DNA of 64,000 nt from Branchiostoma belcheri (taxonomy: Eukaryota > Chordata > Leptocardii > Amphioxiformes > Branchiostomatidae): positions 478,123 through 542,122 of the forward strand of contig NW_017803013.1 in the NCBI RefSeq assembly GCF_001625305.1, in the 5' to 3' direction. Below are positions 1-11,714 of this stretch, in pieces; position 1 is the stretch's first letter, and each line of letters opens with the position of its first letter. The notes beneath the pieces are model-generated. The model was not told where the DNA came from. It saw only the letters and a list, made by a program, of their open reading frames with translations, and did not search any database. A program made the translations under genes and the position numbers.

Positions 1-1271
1 CTTGCTAAATGCAGTAAGGTTTTCAATGAGGTCAAATGAACTTGATGCAACCATCTTCAAAATCTGTTCATGTCATCACCTCCAGTGGAGGGTACCCTTG
101 GCATAATCTATAAAAAGTCTCTCCCATTTTGTGGCATGAGATATGTATAATGTACATGTATGCACACAGATGCAGACACATATACATCACCATGTATGAT
201 GACTGTCTTATAATGTATGATGACTCTTATGATGCTAAGTGCACCAGAGCTTCTTAAATGTATACACTTTGAGGATACATTAATGAAGGACAAATGGGTC
301 ATGTTTCTCATGTACATGATGTTCCAGATGATGGTGGGCGTGATTGCCTATACCGGGTAACTCCAGTAACATTACACAACTCCACGTCATAGAGAAAAGA
401 CATACACGTACACATTACCAATCATTGGTGAATTCTCCTGTTTATTTATTAGTAGACACATACAGTGACATTGACACAAGTTTTTAACCATTATACTAAG
501 TTTACAGAAGGTAAGTATTTGTTGCTGCAATTTCTCCAGCTGTGTACATTGACACTTTGTTCAATCAAATCAGCTAGTGCCCTTGGATGTCATTCACCAA
601 ACAAGTTCAGTAATAAAACTACTCAAAAAAGAGGAATACATTGTCATGATACAATGTAATTATAATATATATTGTTAATGTTCAGCTGCAAAGAAAGTGA
701 CTTATTGGGAATCATGTACACGTACAAAGTACTTGGTGGTATGATGTAATTACTCAGCAGTGCCAGATAGTACCCTAATTCTACAGATAACTTTGACTGT
801 AATTTGCTACATACAGTATCACATGAACAGCAACAGCAGGAAGTACTAAATGCTTTGTGCAAAGCTTTCATCTGTTGTTTATCCATGTTTCAGGTGCTGC
901 TTTCCAAAGCATTGCTACAGCAGTATAGTAGGTATATATTTTTCTTGAAGTGCTTTTGTTATTAGAACTGGTAAAAATTAATAATACTAATTAAGATAAG
1001 CATGCTTGGAACTGTATGGTGGGTCTGTGTTGTGAAATAAAAATGAGTTATCCTTGTGTTATATAAAATACAAGAAGATGTAAGTAGATATTGTAGTATC
1101 CCTGCTTTTGGTTTAAGCTTACCTTGATAAATGAATGATACAGGTTATAAATACAAGTTAGTGAAGCCCGTCACCCACTAAGCCCATACTTGTGACTTGT
1201 GGATTTAAAGTTTTGCGTCTTTCCACAATGAGATGACATGATCATCATAAGAGGACCAGTCCTGCATATCA
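1..1271. other. Region downstream of the PAFAH1B-like gene
   Basis: AT-rich sequence downstream of the minus-strand stop codon at 1272-1274. A minus-strand AATAAA can be read near 442-447 and could serve the 3' UTR. The short open frames here have no coding look and no recognisable motif. I see no gene, RNA or repeat that I can support. Confidence 0.5.
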
Positions 1272-3579
1272 TCAGTCTGGGGTCTCCACTAAGTTGTCTG
1301 CAGCATCCATCGCCAGTGCAGTTGCATCTTGCATTTTTAAGATCTCGGCCAAGGCACAATACAAGGGTTCACAGAATTTTGCATATCCAGAACTGAAAGA
1401 AGAGGATAATCATTTTACTGTACAAATGTACTTAAAACTTGGTCTTCAATCCTCTTTGGATAATAGAACAGGCATTCTGCATTTTGATCTACACTAACTG
1501 ACATACACATGTATAGAGTGATATAATACCTAAACAAAAGAGTCTTGGCTGAGGGCATGCAACATAAATGTTTGCACAACCTGTGTTGACATAGCATGTC
1601 CTTGTGACTGTGTGCACACATACAGCTTACCTGGTCAAATGCAGATAGTCGTACATGTCGTTGTGATTGATGGTCCCATCTGACTGTAGAAGGCCCTGAC
1701 ACACGTCCACCAACTGTACACTGGGGAAAGACTCGAGTAGGGTGGACACTGATCTGTTCACCTCCTCATTCTTCACACGCAGTGGGTTGGGCTGGTGGCC
1801 TCGTGGTGGTATGGTCTGGGGTGAAAAAACATCCAATGACAATAAAGCAAACATGACCTGCTTAAACTACTTAATAAGCCTCGAGAAAAGCAAATATGTC
1901 AATTACCGATGGACTTACAAATGGACATTTTGAAAACAATAAGTTTATTTACCAAAACCAAAACCTTGGCCTGTGGTTGTTGTTGTACAATGGTCCTCAC
2001 ACAGGCCTCAATCCCCCCTGCAACCTGCTCTGCTGTGTGCCCGTGGTTGTTAGTCCCCGCAAGAAACACCACAACCTGGGGATCAGATGGTTACAAATGC
2101 ATACGAATGCCTTACTATATTGTCTCTATGTCTGACTGTGAATCACCATTAGCTCTTACAGTTACATGTACTATCATGGTAAACCTGATTTCAAAGTTTC
2201 ACGAACCACATAATTGAACATGACTGAACTACAGGTAAGGTCTTAAATTCACTTCATTGAAAGTTACAACTTACTGTCTTACATGGGGCTCGTCATTCAA
2301 TAAATAATAAAAGAAGGCAAGTTTTGGCCTTGGCCTTTTTAACTGATATCCTTGCCTTTCAATATTTCATCCCATTATTTACATCATGTTTCTCCCTTCT
2401 ATCATCCCACTACCCTAATCATGATGAAACAATCATTTATTACACATTCACCCTTCCTTACACATGAAACATGAGTGACTACCACGTGGAGATGACCTGG
2501 GAAGCGACCTGACCTTTGGTGCAATATTTTTCAGTTCTCCGTTCTGTAGTCTCCAGAGGACATGCTGGGTAGCATCTCCGCCACAGCCAAAGTTAAGGCA
2601 GTGCATTGGTTCAAACTTCTCTTTCCATATCTGTGGGTCAACAAATTACCAGATAAAAGTAATATTGAGCAGTCTTTACCATACATTTTATATGTACATG
2701 TACTTTAAGTTTAATGCAACAAAATTTAAGGCATGGGTATAGGGCTGGTACCTTACATTTGTTTCTAACTGAGTGGGTCTTTATGCTGCCTATAAAATAT
2801 TAAACACAGAAATCTGTTCCTTGATTTTAATACAGCAGACCTGCTACAGAGTTTCAACTTTCAGTTTCACCATTGTTCTTAAATACCAGTACTAAAAATG
2901 AAGCAACAATGTGTCACACAAAACTTGTATCATTCTTTGATATGTGAGCTTACCTGTGTCTGTGTCAGCTGTAGTATTAGAGAATCCCCTACAAACAAAA
3001 CCTCAGGTTCCTTCTCATGAGCTTCTCTCACATAGTGTTCATGCTGAAACAGTTACATCAGACTTTAATTACATGTTGTACTTGGGCACGAAAGTTTCAT
3101 TTCCTGTCAATTCATAACAAATATACACTTTCATCCTTAGCCTATGCTTATGTGTTAACCTATGTGTCAGATGTTCATACTATACCCAATATATTACATG
3201 CTACTGCATTTGAGATTCAATTACAAAATGATTGCTGGCCAAGTCCATTTTAAAAAAAGTGCATAGTGCATACAATTCTACTGTCTCAAATGGTAACAAC
3301 TAACATTTCTAAAACCATTTTTCAACTTATGGTTTATCACATAATTTCATCATTAATTAATTACAAGACTATCCCTGCCAGTAGCCTGGGTGCCAGACCA
3401 ATAGCACACTGGACACAAAGTATCTCAGTGAGCACTGAGATACTTTGTGTCCAGTGTGCTATGGGTCTGACACCCAGGCTACCCTGCCAGGTAATGTTCC
3501 TACATACCAGGTCCATCCATCGCCTGTCCCCCTGGACATCCTCCACTGGGACAGGGGTGGCGGCTGGGTTGGTCGTCAT
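1272..3579 (-). CDS. PAFAH1B2: Platelet-activating factor acetylhydrolase IB alpha-type catalytic subunit (PAFAH1B2/3-like)
   Basis: Cytosolic GDSL-type serine hydrolase. In vertebrates it removes the acetyl group of platelet-activating factor and dimerises in a complex with LIS1. Six coding exons on the minus strand: 3508-3579, 2954-3043, 2514-2630, 1953-2075, 1631-1815 and 1272-1392. All junctions are GT-AG, phases agree throughout, and the product is 235 residues against about 230 in vertebrates. The start ATG (3577-3579) opens MTTNPAATPVPVEDVQGD, close to the family N-terminus. Exon 2 carries the nucleophile block FVGDSL, exon 4 the oxyanion-hole block GTNNH, and exon 5 ends with DMYDYLHLT, which holds the catalytic Asp and His. 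A splice donor at 4039/4038 and an acceptor before 3592 suggest a non-coding first exon upstream. It cannot be assigned to PAFAH1B2 or PAFAH1B3, because the lancelet gene probably predates that split. Confidence 0.93.
3382..3481. mobile_element. 100-bp palindromic MITE with 9-bp target duplication
   Basis: The element is almost entirely one inverted repeat: TAGCCTGGGTGYCAGACC at the left end pairs with its complement at the right end, and the stem continues nearly to the centre near 3430. The nonamer CCCTGCCAG lies directly on both sides (3373-3381 and 3482-3490). A 9-bp duplication is typical of Mutator-like insertions, so a MULE-driven miniature element is the best guess. It sits in the first coding intron of the PAFAH1B gene, 26 bp inside the splice donor. 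It contains no credible coding sequence. Confidence 0.85.
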
Positions 3580-3591
3580 GGCAATACACCT

Positions 3592-5108
3592 CCTAGATGA
3601 AATGAAAAAAAACTTAAAACTTATAATTTAGAAATAACAGTTTAAACTTTAACGTTATCACTCACTTGTATATTGTATACTGCAAGCCTTGTAATGCTAC
3701 ATGTTATGTTACATTTAAGAAACCCAACATTTGATATGTAATACATCTATTAGATATGTGGTAAAAACATCAAGGCAGAACATTGAAACCGGTTAACTAA
3801 GAAGTCATATGCATGCTGAAAATCATCGTCAAGTCATAAAGTCTTACTTTGTTTGCAGATGTAACGTTAACGTTAATTTCAACACCAATAATTTAACACA
3901 TCAGTTGTGGTATCAATGGTTAACAATTAAAGATGTGAGATTTTAAGCAGCATACTAATAATGACATATTCGAAGTGCCATGTGTGGCTCTTTTTTTTTT
4001 CAAAAGTTTGGTTCTACTCCTATAACTTCGGATATTACCTGAGATTCGCCGTATGCGGCATTTATTCTCTGATCAGAAGTGCCACGATGGAGATTGAGAA
4101 TGACAGTTGACACTGCTTGACTTGCTACTTGTGCCGTGACAAAAATTCAATGACATCTTCAATGCTATGACTGGATTTCGGCATCTTTAAATCAGTTGTA
4201 ACAGTCACAGATTGTTTCCTGTCTCGATTTCTGGAGCCTGTCTCTACTCTACTCATTAGACTCCATAAAACCCCTCCCTTTTGCCCTTTCGATTTTCCAC
4301 CACACCCCACCCAACGATCGTCCCAGGCCGATGTGTTTTCTAAAACATTCAAGTGACAGTTATGTGCGTGTGTATAGCTAACTGGGAAAGGGCACTAGAC
4401 GTACCGTAGAAGTGCTGACGAAGAGCCTTGAAGCAGAGGGGCGAGAGAATAAACCTCCTACCCAGGACTTGCTGCACGCAAGAAGAAGCTTTTTGACTTA
4501 CTTAAGAGCACAGCAATACGTAAAGTACCCACAAAGTAGTAAGTCTTGGGTATCTGAATGTTACACTCTATCTAATCTGTTGACCCATTTTAAATATTTT
4601 GTGCATATTAATGTGCTATAATATAATCCACGATCACTCTGCAAAAGACATGTGGCTGAATATTAGAACTTTATTAGCGCTAGTGTTCGGTTTTCGCGGA
4701 CTGATTTCATGACTTGTATCGCACAGGAGTTCAGTGATGATAACATAAAGAGTAACGTTTTGGGCATCAGCTGTAGCTCTTGGACTGTTAATCATGAGAT
4801 ATGCCTTTTTATCAACTATGGCAAAAGTTAAATGGTACATCGGTGGTGGTAATGGGGCAAAATCATTAATGAGGGGAGGCGTGGGCGAGCGTCTTATAAT
4901 AGAACATTGGTAGGAAACCCTATTTAGGTCAGAGTTCAGACAGCTGGGATAATTTGCGAATAGCGGGTGCGAACTCTTCTCCAACTTTGTATAGATTCTG
5001 TGCGTTTATTGGGTCGCTAAATGATTTTGATGAAACGCAGGTATTAACGACCTTCTGGTGGAATTTCGTAACCTCTCTGTGCTCCCAACAGTTACCGGGT
5101 AAGACAGT
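3592..5108. promoter_or_regulatory. Head-to-head promoter region between PAFAH1B-like gene and WDR46
   Basis: This region lies between the minus-strand PAFAH1B coding start and the foldback element that precedes WDR46. A minus-strand donor at 4039/4038 following a CG-containing stretch fits a non-coding first exon of the PAFAH1B gene, so its start site probably lies near 4050-4400. A 75-codon minus-strand frame at 4125-4352 has no recognised homology and may be leader sequence. Before the transposon inserted, this interval would have joined directly to 8381, giving a compact bidirectional promoter. No TATA box could be assigned. Confidence 0.45.
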
Positions 5109-5271
5109 CATATCTCGGTAGAGGCCGCATGTAAGAAGTCACAAGCATGCAAATGAGTACATTACATATGCATGACGCATGTCATTATCAATGGTAATAC
5201 AGTAGTACCATAGGACCATAGGTACAGACATCACATGTGGTCCATCAACTGCACAACCTCTGAAGAAACTC

Positions 5272-6870
5272 CTTACGCATACCTGTTCATCCCAGCATTT
5301 TCCCATTCATCCTTACGCATACCTGTTCATCCCAGCATTTTCCTATTCATCCTTACCCATACCTGTTCATCCCACCATTTTCCTATTCATCCTTACCCAT
5401 ACCCGTTCATCCCAGCATTTTCCTATTGATCCTTACCCATACCTGTTCATCCTAGCATTTTCCTATTCATCCTTACGCATACCTGTTCATCCCAGCATTT
5501 TCCTATTCATCCTCACCCATACCCGTTCATCCTACCATTTTCCTATTCATCCTTACGCATACCTGTTCATCCCAGCATTTTCCTATTCATCCTTACGCAT
5601 ACCTGTTCATCCCAGCATTTTCCTATTCATCCTCACGCATACCTGTTCATCCTAGCATTTTCCTATTAATCCTTACCCATACCCGTTCATCCCAGCATTT
5701 TCCTATTCATCCTTACCCATACCTGTTCATTCCAGCATTTTCCTATTCATCCTTACCCATACCCGTTCATCCCAGCATTTTCCTATTCATCCTTACGCAT
5801 ACCTGTTCATCCTAGCATTTTCCTATTCATCCTCACCCATACCCGTTCATCCTACCATTTTCCTATTCATCCTTACGCATACCCGTTCATCCCAGCATTT
5901 CCCATTCATCCTTACGCATACCTGTTCATCCCAGCATTTTCCCATTCATCTTTACATCATACCCGTTCATCCCAGCATTTTCCTATTCATCCTTACGCAT
6001 ACCCGTTCATCCCAGCATTTTCCCATTCATCCTTACGCATACCTGTTCATCCCAGCATTTTCCTATTCATCTTTACATATCCCCGTTCATTCTAGCCTTT
6101 TTTGCATTGATCCTTACGCATACCTGTTCATCCTAGCATTTTCCCATTCATCCTTACATGTCCCCGTTCATCCTTGTATTTTCCTATTAATCCTTACATA
6201 TCCCCGTTCATCCTAGCCTTTTCCTATTCATCCTTACGCATACCTGTTCATCCCAGCATTTTCCCATTCATCCTCACGCATACCAGTTCATCCTAGCATT
6301 TTCCCATTCATCCTTACCCATACCTGTTCATCCTAGCATTTTCCTATTCATCCTTACGCATACCTGTTCATCCCAGCATTTTTCCATTCATCCTTACGCA
6401 TACCTGTTCATCCTAGCATTTTCCTATTAATCCTTACCCATACCCGTTCATCCCAGCATTTTCCTATTCATCCTTACGCATACCTGTTCATCCTAGTATT
6501 TTCCCATTCATTCTTACGCATACCTGTTCATCCTAGCATTTTCCTATTCATCCTTACACATACCTCATCCCAGCATTTTCCAATTCATCTTTACATATCC
6601 CCGTTCATTCTAGCCTTTTTTGCATTGATCCTAACGAATACCTGTTCATCCTAGCATTTTCCCATTCATCCTTACATGTCCCCGTTCATCCTTGTATTTT
6701 CCTATTAATCCTTACACATCCCCGTCCATCCTAGCCTTTTCCTATTAATCCTTACGCATACCCGTTCATCCTAGCATTTTCCCATTCATCCTTACATGTC
6801 CCCGTTCATCCTAGCATTTTCCTATTAATCCTTACATGTCCCCGTTCATCCTAGCCTTTTCCTATTAATA
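5272..6870 (+). repeat. 40-bp tandem repeat array, left arm of the foldback element
   Basis: About 40 copies of a 40-bp unit containing CATCCCAGCATTTTCCTATT and TCATCCTTACGCATACCTGT. Each unit looks like two related 20-bp halves, both carrying a 'TTCATCC' core. Units vary at a few recurring positions: cccagc/cctagc, gcat/ccat, cctg/cccg. Towards the inner end a diverged subtype with ACATGTCCCCGTTCATCC dominates. Open frames run through the array only because the unit lacks stop codons; they are not genes. Confidence 0.93.
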
Positions 6871-7345
6871 CTTAAGAGCCGATGTCTGTAAAAACCAAGC
6901 AACTCAGACAAAAAGTGGCCAAACTCAAAAAATCAGATTTACTCAAACTTTGTGTGGTGGTAGGGCCTTGACCCAAACTTACAAAAATGGGTAAGTTTTG
7001 GTTCGCTGGTTGATGGTTGCCATACAAAAACACGCCATTTTTAAACGCCTGCTACAGCTCACCACAAAAACATTTCGAGCAAAACTTCATATCATTTTCT
7101 TAGTTACAATATGGATAATAGAATATGTTAGAAGCAATGAGATATGTGTTACTTTCTGTCAGATACAGAAGGTAAAAGATGGTCCATTTTGGGCAAGACT
7201 TAACCAACCAGCGAACCAAAACTTACCCATTTTTGTAAGTTTGGGTCAAGGCCCTACCACCACACAAAGTTTGAGAAAATCTGATTTTTGAGTTTGGCCA
7301 CTTTTTTTCTGAGTTGCTTGGTTTTTACAGACATCGGCTCTTAAG

Positions 7346-8229
7346 TATTAATAGGAAAAGGCTAGGATGAACGGGGACATGTAAGGATTAATAGGAAAAT
7401 GCTAGGATGAACGGGGACATGTAAGGATGAATAGGAAAAGGCTAGGATGAACGGGGATATGTAACGATTAATAGGAAAATACAAGGATGAACGGGGACAT
7501 GTAAGGATGAATGGGAAAATGCTAGGATGAACAGGTATTCGTTAGGATCAATGCAAAAAAGGCTAGAATGAACGGGGATATGTAAAGATGAATTGGAAAA
7601 TGCTGGGATGAACAGGTATGCGTAAGGATGAATAGGAAATTTCTAGGATGAACGGGTATGCGTAAGGATGAATAGGAAAATGCTGGGATGAACGGGTATG
7701 GGTAAGGATTAATAGGAAAATGCTAGGATGAACAGGTATGCGTAAGCATGAATGGGAAAATGCTGGGATGAACAGGTATGCGTAAGGATGAATAGGAAAA
7801 TGCTAGGATGAACAGGTATGGGTAAGGATGAATGGGAAAATGCTAGAAAGAACAGGTATGCGTAAGGATGAATAGGAAAATGCTGGGATGAACGGGTATG
7901 GGTAAGGATTAATAGGAAAATGCTGGGATGAACGGGTATGGGTAAGGATTAATAGAAAAAGGGTGGGATGAACGGGTATGGGTAAGGATTAATAGGAAAA
8001 TGCTAGGATGAACAGGTATGCGTAAGGATGAATAGGAAAATGCTAGGATGAACAGGTATGCGTAAGGATGAATGGGAAAATGCTGGGATGAACGGGTATG
8101 CGTAAGGATGAATAGAAAATGGTGGGATGAACGGGTATGGGTAAGGATGAATAGGAAAATGCTGGGATGAACAGGTATGCGTAAGGATGAATGGGAAAAG
8201 GCTAGGATGAACAGGTATGCGTAAGGAGG
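7346..8229 (-). repeat. 40-bp tandem repeat array, right (inverted) arm of the foldback element
   Basis: About 22 copies of the same 40-bp unit as the left array, in inverted orientation. The inner, diverged subtype with the GGGGACATGTAAGGATTAAT core again lies next to the centre, so the arms are mirror images in subtype order. The right arm is about 720 bp shorter than the left, which implies gain or loss of units after the palindrome formed. A minus-strand 117-codon frame here is an artefact of the repeat. Confidence 0.93.
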
Positions 8230-8428
8230 TTCATCAGAGGTTGTGCAGTTGATGGACCACATGTGATGTCTGTACCTATGGTCCTATGGTGCTTTAGTAT
8301 TACCATTGATAATGACATGCGTCATGCATTTGTAATGTACTCATTTGCATGCTTGTGACTTCTTACATGCGGCCTCTACCCATATCTTCCACACTGTCTC
8401 GACAACCACGTGCGCAAATTTTTTAAAC

Positions 8429-10413
8429 ATGGCTGACGAAGAGGACAGGATTGGTAAGCTCAAAGGTAAACAGACTAAAAGGGCTCCGAGATACTTTGAC
8501 GACAGTAGCGCTGAAGCGTCTACCAAGGACAAACACGAGAATGAGAAGACTTCGGAGAGGAAGTCTGAAGGTAAGAAGAAGAAATCTGGGAAGAAAAGGG
8601 CGCCTGCCCCGGACAGTGACCATGTGGACCGAAAACGTGGGAAGGAGGCGTGGGACTCGGACGAGGAGAAGGACCCGTTTCCGGGCGAGGCACCTGTTAA
8701 AGAAGAGACACTAGCACGTTACACTAGAGGAGAAGAGAACAAAATTAAGGTCAGTGTTTTTGCAGTGCTGTAGGCGTTTTGGAGTTATATTAACCGATTG
8801 ATTGATTGATTTTTTCAATGTGTTACATACACCAGAGAAAAGTAACAAACTTGTTTAGGGACGTTTCATTTTAATAACTGTAAAGTGGCATACACATGTA
8901 GAAGCAATGGGTGAATGGAGTAGGTTTACATTTGTCTTATCCCATTCAGATACGTGCAAAAACTGCTGGACCAAAGCTGGAACGGAAAGCAATGGAGAAG
9001 AAGTTCCACCTGGCAGCTAAACAGGCAGCCAGAGCAGAGCTGCTGCTGGGAGAAGATCATGGTTACCTGGAACCATCAGATGATGAAGACACAAGTCAGC
9101 TGTCACAGACCGACATAGCAGATGCTGTGGATATCAGTGCAGCACAGAAGCACTTTGACCTGAAGCTGGACCAGTTTGGTCCCTACAGGATGAACTACAC
9201 ACGGAATGGGAGGTTCCTGGTCATGGCAGGCAAAAGAGGTCATGTGGCAGCCTTGGACTGGATGAGTAAGAAACTTCTGTGTGAGATCAACGTGATGGAG
9301 GGGGTGCATGATGTGAAGTGGCTGCACGTGGAGACCATGTTTGCTGTGGCCCAGCAGAGGTGGACATACATCTACGACCATCAGGGAGTTGAACTGCACT
9401 GTCTGAAGAAATTCAACAATGTTCTTAAGATGGAATTTCTCCCCTACCACTTCCTCCTTGCAACAGCTAGCTCCACTGGTTTCCTGCAGTACTTGGACGT
9501 GTCCCTGGGGAAAGAATTGGTTGCCATCAATGCGAAGCAGGGCTGCTTGAATGTCATGACCCAAAATCCACAGAATGCTGTTGTTCACCTTGGTCATGCC
9601 AATGGCACTGTTACGCTATGGAGTCCCAACGTCAAGGAACCACTCGCCAAACTGTTGAGTCATGTCACTGCAGTACGTTCCATTGCCATAGACAAGACAG
9701 GGACATATATGGCCACATCTGGGCAGGACCGGTACATGAAAGTCTTTGACATCCGTGCCTTGAAACCGCTGCAGGTGTATCGCATGTCTGCTGGGGCTGG
9801 ACACCTGGCCTTCAGCCAGACAGGGCTGGTCGCAGCTGCACTTGGAAACGTGGTGGAGGTCTACAAGGACTGCTGCAGCTCTGTAGCAGAGAAACCTTAC
9901 CTCACCCATCGCCTGCGGAACAATATAAGTGGTCTGCAGTTCTGTCCATACGAGGATGTGCTGGGTGTCGGCCACCAAGACGGATTCACCAGTCTTCTCA
10001 TCCCTGGCGCAGGTGAGGCAAACTTTGATGCCTTTGAGAACAACCCGTACCAAACGAAGAAACAACGCAGAGACTACGAAGTGAAGATGTTACTGGAGAA
10101 GATCCAGCCAGAGATGATCGGACTTGATCCAGGTGGAGTAGGACAGGTCAGTCAGCTCACAGCTCAGGAAGTGGAGAAAAGGGACCAGGAAGCCATTCAG
10201 AAGAAATTCGAGCCTGCCAAGAAGAAGAAGGGCCGCAGCAAGTCCCTAAAGACAGTACAGAGAACAAAGGGTGTAGAGGAGGAGTGGAGAAGGATGAAAG
10301 TGAGACAGAAGATGAAGGAGCAAGAAGAGCAACGAAAGAAAAAACAGAAAGATCAACAAAAGAAGGAAAAGTGGGGCTCAGCATTGGATCGTTTTCAAAG
10401 AAAAGACAACTAA
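8429..10413 (+). CDS. WDR46: WD repeat protein 46 / UTP7 (small-subunit processome factor)
   Basis: Nucleolar protein of the small-subunit processome, needed for 18S rRNA maturation (yeast Utp7, BING4 family). Two coding exons, 8429-8749 and 8950-10413, joined in phase 0, give 594 residues against about 610 in human. The start is the first ATG after the foldback element (MADEEDRIGKLKG). Residues 1-110 are charged and lysine-rich, with acidic stretches. Then come a conserved basic/alanine-rich segment (KLERKAMEKKFHLAAKQAAR), WD repeats at about residues 190-400 (for example TSGQDRYMKVFDIRALK), and the BING4 C-terminal domain starting near NPYQTKKQRRDYEVK. The C-terminal 80 residues are a lysine-rich helical tail typical of nucleolar proteins. 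AATAAA signals follow at about 10541 and 10846. The 5' leader is at most 48 bp of host sequence downstream of the transposon. Confidence 0.95.
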
Positions 10414-11714
10414 GAAACTGATCACTGATGGAAAGTTAGAATGGTTGGAATTTGTTGTTGTTGAAAGTTGGGTTAGGAATTAGGAATGCACCAACATAAC
10501 AGCACATACATTTAGCAAAATTTGTAGTGTTGTCTGTTAACAATAAACTTAGAACAGATGCCAAAAACTGCCTTGTACTAAGTTGTACCTATTCAGAAGA
10601 GGACAGTAGCAAAGTAAACCTGTTTTTTTACCTTAAAAATAAATAATTATTTACTAAATAAATAGATGTTTATGTACTTCTACAGCTACCATTATGATCT
10701 TAGTTTATTGGTCTAAATTTATTTTGATATTGAAATCAATGTGTATAGAATTGTGCCTTGATATAGAAACTTAATTAGCAGTGGACATAATGTAGATTAT
10801 GTTGGAAGTCATCATGTACATGTAATTTCATATTACTGTGGGCAATAAAATACATTGTAAATCAGTACCATGTTGTTAGGACAGCAAGTGCATAAGCATG
10901 ACTTTATTCCACAGCTACTTTTCCCATGTAATTTCTGCCTGTAGCTATTTATATTTAGACAACTACTAGAAGTTCATTTCAATGACATTGCTGTTCAAGG
11001 GACAAGTTGAAATGTAGCTCCAAAAGAATTCATAAGAAGACTGGAAGAATCAGATGTTCCAGACAGGATCTTTAAGTTAGAACCCTCCTAGCAAGGCTCC
11101 TTTTAATCATGTTTCTGAGTTATCTTGAGTTAGTGATATCTTGATTAATGTTATTCTTAGTTAAAACAAATACATGTACAAATACATTGTACTCAAATGG
11201 TATTGATGCATCAAGTTATTGCACATAATGAAGACTTGTCAAAATTTCTACACACGTATCTCTTGTTTTCATTATTCCTATCCACTGATAGAATACTTTT
11301 TCATTTGCAAGTTACCTTCATCGCTACTGCACTGTTTCTGAAGTAGGGCTTAATGCTAACACTTAATATATGCTAAAAAAAGATGCTGTGATCTGAGATG
11401 ATAGATTATGTACACAAACACAGGTCATACGCTGTTTAGTACTTGGGTATGTTAGTGATAAGACTATACATGTATATACATGAATAACAATACTGGAATG
11501 ATGTAGGCCAATAGGAACTCACAATGCATTCATGCAATTTTAAAAATATTTCTGGTGCACGTGATAACTGCATTTAAATATACAAAAATGTACATACAGA
11601 GCTTGCAAGTCCACTTAATATACAATACTCTCGAGGACTTGTTCTACTCTTTGGCCAAGCCATACTGGTAAAACTTGAATGATATATATACATATACATA
11701 GCAATCCATATGGA
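10414..11714. other. Converging 3' UTRs of WDR46 and LZTR1
   Basis: AT-rich tail-to-tail interval. Plus-strand AATAAA signals near 10541 and 10846 suit WDR46. A minus-strand AATAAA (TTTATT at 10903-10908) suits LZTR1, giving it a 3' UTR of about 0.8 kb. No open frame or repeat was recognised. Confidence 0.55.

Larger units (their letters stand above)
5117..8380. mobile_element. Long foldback transposon, 3264 bp, with tandem-repeat inverted arms
   Basis: Both ends begin with GGTAGAGGCCGCATGTAAGA and continue as a unique outer arm of about 155 bp. Each arm then enters a 40-bp tandem array (left about 5272-6870, right about 7350-8229 in inverted orientation). It then enters a second unique inverted segment of about 145 bp (6869-7013 and 7204-7345). 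These flank a single-copy centre of about 190 bp (7014-7203). The flanks CATATCTC (5109-5116) and CATATCTT (8381-8388) look like an 8-bp target duplication with one mismatch. The architecture matches foldback (FB-like) elements, whose long terminal inverted repeats contain subrepeats. There is no transposase open frame, so it is non-autonomous. The left array is nearly twice as long as the right. Confidence 0.87.

Noticed and set aside
3266..3631. 121-codon plus-strand frame across the PAFAH1B first coding exon
   Set aside because: Runs through the palindromic MITE and antisense to a real exon; repeated QSISVxTEILCVQCA text comes from the inverted repeat.
4125..4352. 75-codon minus-strand frame upstream of the PAFAH1B gene
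   Set aside because: No homology recognised; it lies in the likely 5' leader/promoter and has no in-phase join to the coding exons.
5235..5429. Open frame of repetitive LFIPAFSHSS-type sequence (and 7909-8262 on minus)
   Set aside because: Produced by the 40-bp tandem repeat, which lacks stop codons; no start context, splice structure or domain.
5272..8229. Possible CRISPR-like or centromeric satellite array
   Set aside because: The genome is eukaryotic, repeats are contiguous without spacers, and the array is confined to the arms of one inverted element with target duplications.
9103..9597. 164-codon minus-strand frame, plus 9616-10065 minus
   Set aside because: Antisense shadows of the WDR46 second exon.
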